Positions 39,449 to 50,400 of a DNA stretch of 64,000 nucleotides are shown here, one piece after another. Source of the DNA: Anthopleura xanthogrammica (Eukaryota > Cnidaria > Anthozoa > Actiniaria > Actiniidae). The notes under the pieces are model-generated. The model was given only the letters and a program-made list of their open reading frames with translations, had not been told where the DNA came from and made no database searches. The DNA is taken from NCBI GenBank assembly GCA_964019055.1, contig OZ025215.1, forward strand, positions 12,974,520 to 13,038,519, written 5' to 3'. Position 1 is the stretch's first letter. Each line of letters begins with the position of its first letter. The translations under genes were made by a program, and so were the position numbers.

Positions 39449-39658
39449 ATGGCTTTAGCTGAGCTGTTAATCTCCTGTTTTACTCTGGCTGGAATCATGC
39501 TTATCAATGCACAACTTTTATGTTGCGGGCTCAAGCTGGATGACATCGGGAAAGCCGTAAAATCACGTCGTCGAAGAACAAGCAAGACCAGATGTACAAA
39601 GCTAAACACTTCGTCTTCTAGTGAAGTGACCAACACTTTTAATGCTGTACACTATTGA
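39449..39658 (+). CDS. Candidate small hydrophobic peptide, copy 1 (69 aa)
   Basis: Starts MALAELLISCFTLAGIMLIN, giving a hydrophobic N-terminal segment (residues 3-24). An LLCCG pair of cysteines, a basic RRRRTSKTRC stretch and a Ser-rich tail follow. It could be a signal-anchor or tail-anchored micropeptide. It is duplicated at 41141-41320. Between copies the coding part differs by three substitutions (two silent, one Leu to Pro) over about 175 bases, while upstream DNA is visibly more diverged with indels. That is a weak but real hint of coding constraint. Family unknown. Confidence 0.45.
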   Translation: MALAELLISCFTLAGIMLINAQLLCCGLKLDDIGKAVKSRRRRTSKTRCTKLNTSSSSEVTNTFNAVHY

Positions 39659-39914
39659 AGATAGCAGCTGAATTATTCGACTACTTTTTGTGTTTTACTT
39701 GGATTATAACCTCAACCAAAAGGAAGTTGTTCCTGAAATGGTGATAATAATGCTACAGTTCATTTTTGATGCTATTCCTAACGAAACAATGGCCTTTTTC
39801 AGTTTCTTTAACGAAGTCTTCTTCAAAGTTCACTCAAAGAAGCAGTAGATAAATCAGTGTTGAGGATAATTCGCCATTGTAATTGATACGGTACGTTTTC
39901 CCAGTTATTGGATA

Positions 39915-40010
39915 CCGGACGCCCAAATCACAGAGGCGAAGGCTGTACAAACAGGCTAAAGACGTGTAACTGGTGTACATTGAACGTCAATGAACTAGAT
40001 GGGTTAGTTT
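39915..40010 (+). pseudogene. Broken copy of the tail of the 35378-35605 ORF
   Basis: Homology to 35540 begins abruptly at aatcacagaggcgaagg. The upstream membrane segment is absent, and gtggaactg has become gtgtaactg, putting a stop codon in frame. About 400 bases of following non-coding DNA are also duplicated, so this marks the left end of the second tandem unit. Confidence 0.7.
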
Positions 40011-40460
40011 TTCGACAGTTTTTCGACCACCGCCAAGGATTATCGAGAGAATTGAGGAGATATTTCACAAAAATGGACCATCTATCCTGATTCCACCAAA
40101 TCAAGTTTTCTGTATGTACAATAGCTGACAAAACGCGATGCTTTTTCCATCAAAAACTAAAATATTTTCTATAATTCAATACCCAAGGTTATTGTTGTAA
40201 ATATAGATGAGAAACTATTCGCTAAAATAGCTGAAACTATTGACTTTAAATTAACTTATTTGTTATTTTCTCTTGCAAAATATATGTTTTCTATTTTAGA
40301 AAATGAAAGGAATTCCTATTAATCAGTTTTTCAAGATTATTATGTAAGTACAAATTAATATTTTCTTTCAACACGATGATAGTGTTAGTTTTCCAGTGCA
40401 TTGAAACCACAGGAAGCCCGTTAATAGCCTTATGCTTTGCCTGACCTTTCGTGACCCGAA

Positions 40461-40590
40461 AGGTCGGTCAGCACTTGTTCACAACGGCCGAAAGGACCTT
40501 CATTGTCTTATCAAACAATAAAACGAAGCATTATTGTTTTATAAGACAATCAAGGTCCTTTCGGCCGATATGAAGGAGTGCTAACCGCCT
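40461..40590. mobile_element. MITE with a near-perfect 37-bp stem, inserted in tandem unit 2
   Basis: Inner arms 40485-40521 and 40531-40567 start cggccgaaaggaccttcatt on one strand and read as near-exact inverse on the other, with a loop near acgaagca. Outer ends ggtcggtcagcact and agtgctaaccgcc are imperfect inverses. Unit 1 lacks this segment at the homologous place (near 36075), which supports an insertion after the duplication. Confidence 0.85.
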
Positions 40591-41140
40591 TTTTGATGTG
40601 TATGCGGGTCACGAAGTATTAAACAAAAATACTTTGCAAGCACGAGTAGGGGAAGTTTTTTCAGTAGTGCAGAGTCTGGGTTTAGCTCTAGGGGACTTAC
40701 GGGAGTCACACCTGCCTCTATAAAGAATAGACCCCTAACCTCATGACGTTTCATACCTAAAACTACCATAATCATAATAAATGTTAAAGTTCCTTTGAAA
40801 ATACCAAGACTATAGTGAAAATTAGCACGACAAAAAAGCTACCGAAAGGGATTCTGGAAAAATAATAAATGATTAAAAACAGCTTTTCGAAATACTAAAT
40901 GTGCTTTTAGTTTCATAAAACATTGATTATTTTTTTAGCCTAAACTGTTAAACCTTTTTAAATGTCATGATTAGTTTTTTTGAAAACCATAAACTCGTTC
41001 AAGTGAGACTGATGTATGTCTAGGCATCATTACTTGTGCGGGACATCGGAGAATACGCATAAATCATTCTCACGAAATCTTACCTAGTTGAGATAGAAGC
41101 GATAAAAAAAAAAAAAACCCACCTGTTTATCAAAGACAAG

Positions 41141-41320
41141 ATGGCTTTAGCTGAGCTGCTAATCTCCTGTTTTACTCTGGCTGGAATCATGCTTATCAAT
41201 GCACAACTTTTATGTTGCGGGCTCAAGCTGGATGACATCGGGAAAGCCGTAAAATCACGCCGTCGAAGAACAAGCAAGACCAGATGTACAAAGCCAAACA
41301 CTTCGTCTTCTAGTGACTAA
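41141..41320 (+). CDS. Candidate small hydrophobic peptide, copy 2 (59 aa)
   Basis: Paralogue of 39449-39658 with the same first 50 residues, Leu51 changed to Pro, and a 3-base insertion (cta) that creates an earlier TAA after SSSD. The hydrophobic segment and the RRRRTSKTRC stretch are intact. Whether it is expressed is unknown. Confidence 0.45.
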   Translation: MALAELLISCFTLAGIMLINAQLLCCGLKLDDIGKAVKSRRRRTSKTRCTKPNTSSSSD

Positions 41321-42623
41321 GTGACCAACACTTTTAATGCTGTACACTATTGAAGATAGCAGCTGAATTATTTGACTACTTTTTTTTGCGACGTCGCATG
41401 CAACATCGGTTGGAAAATGGCATCGTGTGTCTGCGCCTTGATGGTATTAGGTTCGTCTCATGAAAAGTTCGACGTTTTTGGACCGGGCTTAAAGAACTAT
41501 AAGAAAGCCCTTCAAGTGTCGTGCAGCATATATTGCTGATCATGGAGTCTATCTAGTCCGGTCCCGGACTCCCTTTCTCCGCGACCTCAGCCGTCGGAGC
41601 GGACAGAATCCGGGACTGGACTACGAGTCTATCGTGAATCATATTTCTGATCCAGTAGAGGCTACTTAGAAAACGTTCATAAACTCTGAGAGAATTTCAA
41701 CAGCAAGAACAAGTCTTTTCGATCCCTAATGGACCTAATACATACTGAAACATGACATGAATATCGGAGGCCCAACCATTGCGTTAAGATTGTGATTTTT
41801 TAATTTTTAATATTTTTGGTTTTTCAATAATAGTTGTCGCTAAAATAAAATACTTCACAAGCCGTGGCTTTAATTTCTTTAATATTTAACTTAATTAAGA
41901 TCTTGGACAGAAATATTTGTAGTTTCGTGTCTTGTGAGACAAGAGACTAGTTTGTTGGACTTGTTTAGTTTTTATTCCTAGAAATGAAAAAAAAAAAGTT
42001 AAAATGCGACGTTATTGAACATAAAGATAAATGTGGAACTAAAGCAACGGACACATGGTGCAACATTGCGAGCAAATATTTCAGGCAATCGATGTTGCGA
42101 GCCATGTCACATGATACAATTTGTTGCACGCAATGTTGCTGAAGTAGAAAACGATCCTACTTCAGCAACGTTGCCTGCAATATTTCGCGCAATGTTGTAC
42201 CGTGTGTCTTCACCTAAAGTGTTTACACGAAGCTATACTGGAACAACTTACTCAATAATTTATACTTTTTCCTTATTTGTTGGAGTATTTCTCAGGTGAG
42301 AAAAGCTTGAAGTAATAGAGAGTTTGAGCATCTCGTTTACGGTAAAAGCGAAATGTCAGTCGACAAAACAAAACATTCTTCAGGATTAGCGAAAAAGAAT
42401 ATACTCTCCAAGTGGTAGACAAATAAAAGATTACTTAACTTTGTTGAGATGGTTTGCAAAAGGTAAAGTGAAATACTAAGAAACGATGAAAACGTGGTTA
42501 TGTCTGCCGTTTATTGGAAGAAAATACCTGATGCTCAAACTCTCTGGCGGGAAATAACGCGGCGCGCGCGTAACGAGAAGGTATCTGTGATGGCACGGCA
42601 ACGGTACCGATACTTACTGTGTA
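41321..42623. other. Intergenic DNA before the 3' end of EIF2B2
   Basis: No gene seen. It contains a GC-rich foldback near 41545-41635 (tagtccggtcccgg versus ccgggactggacta), a MITE of family A at 42046-42215, and the EIF2B2 3' UTR on the minus strand. Confidence 0.5.
42046..42215. repeat. Foldback MITE family A, copy 2
   Basis: Shares ggtgcaacattgcg, aggcaatcgatgttg, gagccatgtcaca and ttgttgcacgcaa in the same order as 12131-12309, and ends caatgttgtaccgtgtgt. Confidence 0.85.
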
Positions 42624-45600
42624 TCATAGATCATAGTCATTAGGGTGGTATAATTCACTCAGTAACCGGTACACGTAAGATGGGGAATTTCCTCCTCTGA
42701 AAATCAAACAGTGAGCAGTTAGCTGTGAGTAGAATGGAAACAGGGTGCAGTTTGTGTAGCAGTGAAGTGATACTGGCAGCAAGGGTCATACAGGAATTAG
42801 ACAAGTTTTTGTAACGCTTGTTTAGTTAATGCATGGTGCAATTACGCAGAAAAGAATGTGCGCAAAGTAGAAGACATGTATTGATCTGAGCTCGGCAGAA
42901 AGGTATGAATAGAAAAGGATGAAAAGAGGATGGAAACGTACAATGTAACAGGCTTCCCCCTCTCCTTTACTGAACCACATCATCTCTATCCCAGAACCCG
43001 TCACCAACATGACCCCTTAGTTCCAGCAAATGCCATTATACTGGGGAAATCTTTGGGAATTTCTAGGTCAGGAAAGATTTCATCTTGATGTACTAAACAA
43101 GACGCTCTTTTACCCTCTCTTCTTCCCATGATGCCTTACAGGGGTGGTGATCGTAAGGTGGTGGTGACATGTTACATGATATGACGATGTAATGTTATCT
43201 GTGTTACTTACATATTAGAGAGAAATAAATTCACCAAGTCTGGTGAGATGTAATCAAATACTGGATTCTGGACGTCAACCTTGGATAATATGTTTCCTAA
43301 CAAAGTAACAATGAATAACCATCATCTGGTTAGCTATATTATCATCAATATCTGCAGTATCAGTTGGTCATCGACGTACCTTCAGAGAACTGCAATACAT
43401 CATGAGGTGCTACAAATTTATTACAACTGTCCTGGAAACAAAAAGTTTTTTTTTTAATGAACCTCTAACTTGTTTTATTTATATCTGTCTGTCCATCAGT
43501 TTGTCTGTCTGCCTGCCTGCCTGCCAGCTGTCTGTCCATCACTCTGCTTGTCTGTCTGTCTGTCTGTCCATCTCACTGTCTGCTAGAAAAAGGGTAAAAG
43601 TGGAGAGGGGCTGAAGCCCCTACAGCCCTCCCAGTTCCACCAACCCTTAGTGTTGATCCAATGTGCTGCTAGAGTTGTTCATGTTTTACTAACCTGGTCA
43701 TATGATACAACATACTGTGGAGTAAGCTTATACATAGCTGCACACGCTACAAGCTGGGAAACAACAAGATGATATAATCAACATATACCATATCCATTCT
43801 ATCAAGAAGGATATAAATGAAATAGGGATGGAAGGGACATGAAACAAATGATGGAAGAAATAGTGTATTTATTTCTTACTGGTACTGAATGATGTTTTGC
43901 CGCAAGAGCCAAAGCATGTGTTCCATTCACAGCTCGTAACCTACAAGACAAGCAAAAACAGTAACTTGTATAGCTATCACCTCTGCTATAACCTATATTG
44001 ATAACTGTCTTGATTACAAACATTTCTATGCTTGACAAAGGTGACTGACTTCATATTATATCTAAATGTATAAACGACAAGACAACATATAGGAAGAGAT
44101 AAATACCCTCCATCTGCCATGACAGCATGTGTTCCTATGATAACCTGAAGGTAAAAAACAACAATCACAGACTGTTAGTATGATGAAGACAGTGCTGTAT
44201 GAAGAAAATCAGCTTTTATGCAAGTTGTAAAATTCTGCAAGTACTCGGCCGTGAGTCGAAACATGATTCTTTCAACCTTATTTCGTTAACACAGAATTAA
44301 TAAATGCATAAATGAATAAACCAAAAGGTATATACCTTATTTACTCTTGACATAATTGCAAATACTGCAGAATCTGTGATGACTGTAGTGTCAATACCTG
44401 CTTGAGCTAAACTCTTTGCCAACTCCTGACACTGATGACATAAAATTAAATACAACACTCAATTTGAAGGAGTTTCACATCAGCCATGTTGTAGGCTTCT
44501 TCTTCGGGAAATCAAATCTCTTTTTCAATTTAAGAAAAGATTGCATTGTTCCTTACTTTGAACAAGGCTGCCATTGAACTCTTATATTAATTGTTGCTCA
44601 TAAATCTATAGGGCTATAAATAATGGTAATAGAACTGAGTTGAGTGCAATTTGGGCTGAAATCGCAAGAGTGATTACAAAATTGCACGACCGCGCAGCGG
44701 GAGTGCAATTTGTTAATCACGAGTGTGATTTCTGCCCAAAATTGCAAGACACTCAGTTCTATTACCTATTAATCATTTCCATTTTGAAACTTAATATATT
44801 CAAATACTCAACAGTTATATGTAGCTTCAAAAGTGATTGTTTGACAAAATGATGCAATTAATGATTCAAAATAGTGCAATTAATGCTTAAATCGCACACT
44901 TTGTAGCCAATCAGATTGCAGGATTTGCTAATGATTTCAAAATGGATATGATTAACAGTGTAATATATGTTCATACATACCTGGTAAAATGGAGCTCCTT
45001 CAACCACTATTACAGTAAATTTTCTTTTTCTTGCTGCATTCTGGGAATGTGTACATATCAGATAAATATGTTTGATTATTTCATTCAGCACAGAATGGAA
45101 ATGGGTTTGGATGGGGTGAGGTAAGATCGAAGAGAATAGAATAGGAATGGGAATGGATTGAATGGGATGATAAGGAATGGGATTTAGTGAAATAGGAAGG
45201 AATTGGATGAAGATCAATTGAATGGGATTGGGATGAACAGAACAGGATGAAATGAAACAATAGAATAGAGATTTTAAACATGGGATGTGAAGGAATGGAA
45301 TGGGATAAAGTTAGGATGAAATAGGATGAAAATTAAGGAATGAGAATGGAATAAATGGGTTCAGAAATGAATGGTTAGATGTTTCTTCTGCCACCAATTT
45401 TCATTTTTTGTACTACTGTACCTTTAAGAATTTTTCCACAGTCCTAGATTTCCCTGTCGTCATGATAACCTCATTGGAATGTATATGTTCTAGGGCTTGC
45501 ATAGCAATGTTATCTGCACTTGATTCTAGCTCAGTTATTAGTTCATTGATTGCATCTATTACAGTTGTCTGGGAATGAAACACATTTTATTCTGGTAAAC

Positions 45601-45876
45601 ATTTGTCAAATATAAAAATATCAACATTAGGACATGGTAAGATTTTCACTCTTGGGCTTCCTGTGGTTCAATCAAACACAGGCAACCCAACACATTCAAA
45701 GTGAAGGGTTTCCTTACAGCTGTTTTTGTTATGTGTTTTTTTAAATCAACAAACCTTCAGACCCTGACTTGGCTTACTGAAATCACTTGTTGGTGTGCCT
45801 TCTGACATAAGAAGTTTCTACATTGAAAGAAAGAATAGAAAAATATAGTTACAAAAGAAATAGCAAGGGCAGAAAA

Positions 45877-45908
<32 letters not shown>

Positions 45909-47288
45909 CCAAATGGACATACAAACAGGCAGGCATGTAGAGAGATGTGGAATAGATTCCGTACCTTCAAATATTATATTTAACCCTCAAACAACAACCT
46001 GGCTGATCTAAGTCAGTGGGTGGCTAACTCACAGATGAAATTTGAATTTAGCATATTGGGTTGTATGGAGAGGGGAAAACTGGAGATCCCAGGAAAAAAC
46101 CTTGAATCAAGGGAGAGACCTAACAAACTCTGCTCACATGTGATGGCAAGACCAGGAATCAAACCTGAGACCCCAGAGGCGATACCACTATGACTCCAAC
46201 GGAGTAATTACAGCAAAACCATTGGTGATATCCTGTACTTACATGAAGTGATTCTTCTGTATCAGCTTCATCTGCTTTACCTTTGATAGAACTACAGCAA
46301 TAATAAAACCAACAAAATATTAAAAAGAATATACAGTATGATACATAATTTATCCATATTCTATCATCACCAATGGTTTTGGATACATACCCAGAATACT
46401 CTTCTCTTATAATTTTTAAGACTGAAATGCAAAAATGAGTTAAGAAATAAAATTTATAATTAATAATCATTAATAATTATAAATAGAAAATGACAGTAAC
46501 ACAGTGATCAGAAGTAAGTTAACAAGATTATAGCATAACAATGATGAATCATGACAAAATTTGAAATAAAACCTAACCTCTTCTGACCATATTTCCTACT
46601 GCTGATTCTGAAAATGAAATACAATATTACATTAGTTCTGGTGTTTCTCATCTCAAGTAAGTGCAATAAATGAAATAACATGGTTACCTGTTGGTTGTGC
46701 ATATGTGATCTTTTTGCCTTCTTTTTTGACAATTTGCATCAGTTCACTAGTTAATGAAGGTATCATATGAGCAATATATGTGGCATGACTATGAAATATC
46801 CATATCATCACTACCATCATTATCACCATCAACATCATCATCACCACCACTATCATCAGTATCATTATAACTGTCATCATTGCTATCATCATCATTATTA
46901 TCACTATTGTCATATAACAAAAGGATAATAGTCTTTCACAATCCGATCCCTATATATTCTCCTATCTATTGCTCCCTCCCTGTACAGAGAATTACAATGC
47001 AGTGCTCATATTATCCAATGTAGGGTGCTTGGATCATACCCAGCTGTTTTCCAATGAGTAACAGACACAATCTTCCTCAGGAGCTGCGCTGTCTGCATAG
47101 CTGTATCATAAGAACCATGGAGTGTTCTAAATTAAACAAAAACATCCAATTAATACCTTAATATAGTAAGAAATTGAACGAAAATATCATATCAATGAAA
47201 AACTAAGTTTTTTCACCAACCCTTGTTTCAAGTCAGTAATACACGTCTCGATCTCATCTCGCAGTTCTTCTTCACGCGGATCAGGCAT
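42624..47288 (-). CDS. EIF2B2: Translation initiation factor eIF2B subunit beta
   Basis: Sixteen exons on the minus strand join in phase to 350 residues (human 351): 47221-47288, 47040-47126, 46688-46746, 46578-46607, 46391-46421, 46243-46291, 45755-45817, 45422-45568, 44981-45040, 44336-44425, 44107-44144, 43880-43940, 43694-43753, 43380-43431, 43212-43296, 42624-42696. Diagnostic segments are [100 protein letters not shown] and a [14 protein letters not shown] end. The protein is a regulatory subunit of the decameric eIF2B, the GDP-GTP exchange factor of eIF2 and sensor of eIF2-alpha phosphorylation in the integrated stress response. Two exons are only about 30 bases long. Intron 9 carries a MITE. 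Confidence 0.97.
43485..43585 (+). repeat. (TCTG)n-rich microsatellite, EIF2B2 intron
   Basis: tctgtctgcctgcctgcc and related words. A related (ACAG)n run lies at 45880-45908 on the other strand sense. Confidence 0.85.
44619..44949. repeat. Foldback MITE family C, copy 2 (left outer arm missing)
   Basis: Begins at the inner palindrome (aataatggtaatagaactg) and continues to the right outer end aaaatggatat, nearly identical to 17398-17729. The missing part coincides with the border of the nested inner palindrome. It lies inside EIF2B2 intron 9. Confidence 0.9.
45112..45372 (+). repeat. Degenerate (GGAAT)n satellite, EIF2B2 intron 8
   Basis: About 260 bases of ggaatgggat, gaatggaa and ggatgaaa words, all purine-rich on the plus strand, resembling simple GGAAT satellites. 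Confidence 0.85.
45965..46200. mobile_element. SINE-like dispersed repeat, copy 2
   Basis: Contains ggctgatctaagtcag and ggctaactcacagat (as in 27102-27288), then gaaaactggagatccc and ctcacatgtgat, and ends ccaggaatcaaacctgagac. Read on the minus strand this end resembles a tRNA B box. It lies in EIF2B2 intron 6. Confidence 0.55.
46795..46915 (-). repeat. (ATC)n microsatellite, EIF2B2 intron 2
   Basis: catcatcatcaccacc-type words over about 120 bases. Confidence 0.9.
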
Positions 47289-47481
47289 CTTCGCACCTCC
47301 TGTACTATGGCTTCAGCAGTTTAAAAGCCCTTTCTCTGGACTTAAGGCGAGATTATTGATTTCAAATGAATAAAATAAATAAATACAAAATGATTGAAGA
47401 TATTAATGAACAGTGCGCATGTGTATATGTATTACAGCTGGTCACTAAATACCGCAGGCGTAGGGTGCAAGTTTTTAAAAA
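47289..47481. promoter_or_regulatory. Compact bidirectional promoter of EIF2B2 (-) and DCAF15 (+)
   Basis: Only 193 bases separate the two start codons, so both 5' UTRs and both core promoters must fit here. No TATA box is obvious on either strand near the starts. Confidence 0.8.
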
Positions 47482-50400
47482 ATGAAGGCGGCAAAAAACC
47501 AGGTTGAAAAACTCGCCCTAAGACAGGTATTTTACTCTCCTTTATCTATTCCTGCACCTTCTAGAGCTTTGATATATGTAGTTTTAGTCATTTTGTGTTT
47601 GCTTTGTCAGGTTTGTGGGAGTTTGCAGCCTTTTCCGCGGTCAAATCCTGTGCGCTTGTTCACCAAATATTCACAAAAATGTTGCTTCAAACTTAGCGAC
47701 ATTTTGGACGAACAAGGAGAAATAAGAGATGGGTGAGCTTAGATTTATAGCATGTGAAAGAAGTTTTATTCAAGAATTGATTTTCTAGGAAATATGATCT
47801 TGTTTAAGATTTTACCACAGGGAGCCCATCACTTGGGTATTTGTGCAGTGTTGTTCAAATTTAGTTTGCCTAACCTGTTCAACTTTATTTCAGTTATGAG
47901 CATTCCCAAACATTTCAGTAATATAATTCTTCATTTTACATCATCATTGCGTCTTCCTTTAAAACCATGACCAGATAAGAAAAGAATAATACTGAAGAGA
48001 ATCACATTTTCTATTAATGCTCAATGCACAGATATTCAAACTAAATAATTGTTCTAGTAATTCAAAAGTTTGATTTAACATTTCTCTCTTTTTTTCAGGC
48101 ATGTAATTTTAGGGTTTACAAAGGATGGCACCCATCTCATATCTTACAGTTTGGTGATAGATACAAGGCTAGAGCTGCCGCAACCTGTCTATACATATAC
48201 CTTACACTGGTGGAGGTTCCAGTATTCAAAACCTCTTGTCAAGGTTATTAAGAGGAAAAAAAACAATATTGATTATCCCTCACAAATAAATTTATTGCCC
48301 ACTTCCAAGATGTGCTTCATTTGTCACACACAAAGGTTTCAATGTGAGGTCCCGTGCTAAATTCTTAGTGATTCATGACAGGTGAAAATAATGAATTTAA
48401 TTTAGCATGGAGCCTCATACTGAAGCCTTTAAATTGTGCGTGACAAGTGAAGCATATCTCGGAAGTTGGATATTAACCCACTCCCCATCCCCCCTCCCTT
48501 TCCCGCTCTCCATAGACAGGAATCAAACAAAATTGAATGAAAGTTGGTTGTTGGCTAATGATTTGCAACAGCCAACTGTAGTGTAAAGAGTGTGCAAGAT
48601 GAATAATACCAATCCCACAGACTTTTAATGGTGTCTTTGAATAGCAAACTTATAAATGAGTCTAAGCCTGTGCAAATGAGTCTGTGGTCTTCAAAAACAA
48701 TGGTATTATTTGGCTTGAGAATTAGTGCCTCACATTACTGACTAAAGAAGTCGACTGTTTTTTTGTTAGGTTCAGAGTGCTCATTTGTTTTACGACCAAC
48801 CTATCTCCAATGCTCTCCACCTCATCGTATCACAAAGTCCAGATGAAAAACAAGTCATTGTATGGGGAAGAGGGTACGTTGTCTTTGTCTTCATTGATAT
48901 TGTTAAACATTTTAAACATAACCTTTAAGGGATTTTTATGCTTTGTGTTTTTTTATGGGAAGCAAGGGCGGCATGGTGGTGACAACGCTCGCATCTCACT
49001 AGTATGACCCAGGGGTTTCAGTCAGGATCTGTATCATAATATGTGAGTAGAGTTGTTTGTTCAGGGTTCCCACGGTCATGGAATAGTCGGTGAATTTGAA
49101 TTTTTTTCATGGTCATGGAATTGTAAGGGATTTTTTTATTTGAAATTTTGCAATTTCCACAAAAGTCAGTAAAAAGTTTGGGAATACTCCAGTTTCACAT
49201 TTGGTGGAAACCGCTGTTTTTGAAGAACACAGACTCATTTGCACAGGCTTAGCCTCGTTTATAAGTCATCTATTTAAATACACCATTAAAAGTCCGTGGG
49301 ATTGGTATTATTCAACTTGCACATTCTTTACATTACAGTTGGCTGTTGCTAATGATTTGCAAAAGTCAACCGTAATGTAAAGAATGTGTAAGTTGAACAA
49401 TACCAATGTTTTGAAATCCCACGGACTTTTAATAACATCGTTGAATAGTTGACTTATAAACGAGGCTAAGCCTGTGCAAATGAGTCTGTGGTCTTCAATA
49501 ACAGCAGTTTCCATCGAATGTGAAACTGGTGTATTTCTGTCAGCCTTCACAAAATTAATTTCAATTTGGAATTCTTGGTTGGGCTTCCTTTGGATGAACT
49601 ATCATATAGCTATCTTAGATATGGTTATAATTATTTTACAGTGTTATGTCTTGAACAGGGTCTGTTTTTTCAAGATATTCTTGTGTTAGATAGGGTCAGT
49701 GTCTTCAGATCCCAGCAGATCATCCTTATCACTAAACCACCCCTAGTACCCCCTCCCTCCAGTTCCCTCCCTTTCCAAAAATCAACTTCTAAATTCCAAT
49801 TGGAATCCAGTGGAAGAAGAGCCACACTTTCGGATCCAATTTTGATTCCCATTTTTGTTATTCTTTTAGTCCAACAAGTAAAGAGGAACAGTCTTGTAGA
49901 TGTTATGTAACAGTTTGTGCTGGTCCACCAAACAAACCTTGCAACAAGTGCAAAGCAAATCCAAGCAAGCCATGCCATGAACATTCATATTCTGCTCATA
50001 TTATGTACGATTCACTCCCTCCATATCCTGTCTTCTTACCATCTATTTGTCTACAAATTCCTGGTACTGTGTTCTTCAATTCTGGTGATTCTTTGATTGC
50101 CTTCAAGTGTGTTCCATGTGGTAATGATTTTGAAGTGGAGAATGCAATTCATGAATTTAAGAATTCACATCAGTTGCCAGGAGATTTATCTGGATGTGGG
50201 TCTAGTGGGATTAAGGAAATCAACATACAAAATCAGAAACAAACTATGAGAGATGACAATAAAGACACTGGCTGCATTTTGAAAGAAGGAAACAAAAATG
50301 TTGATTATGGTGACAAAGATAAGCCAAGTAAAGCAAAAAAGGACAGTGAAGACAGTTTGACAACACGATTAATAATAGACCAACATGATGAAAATAGGAA

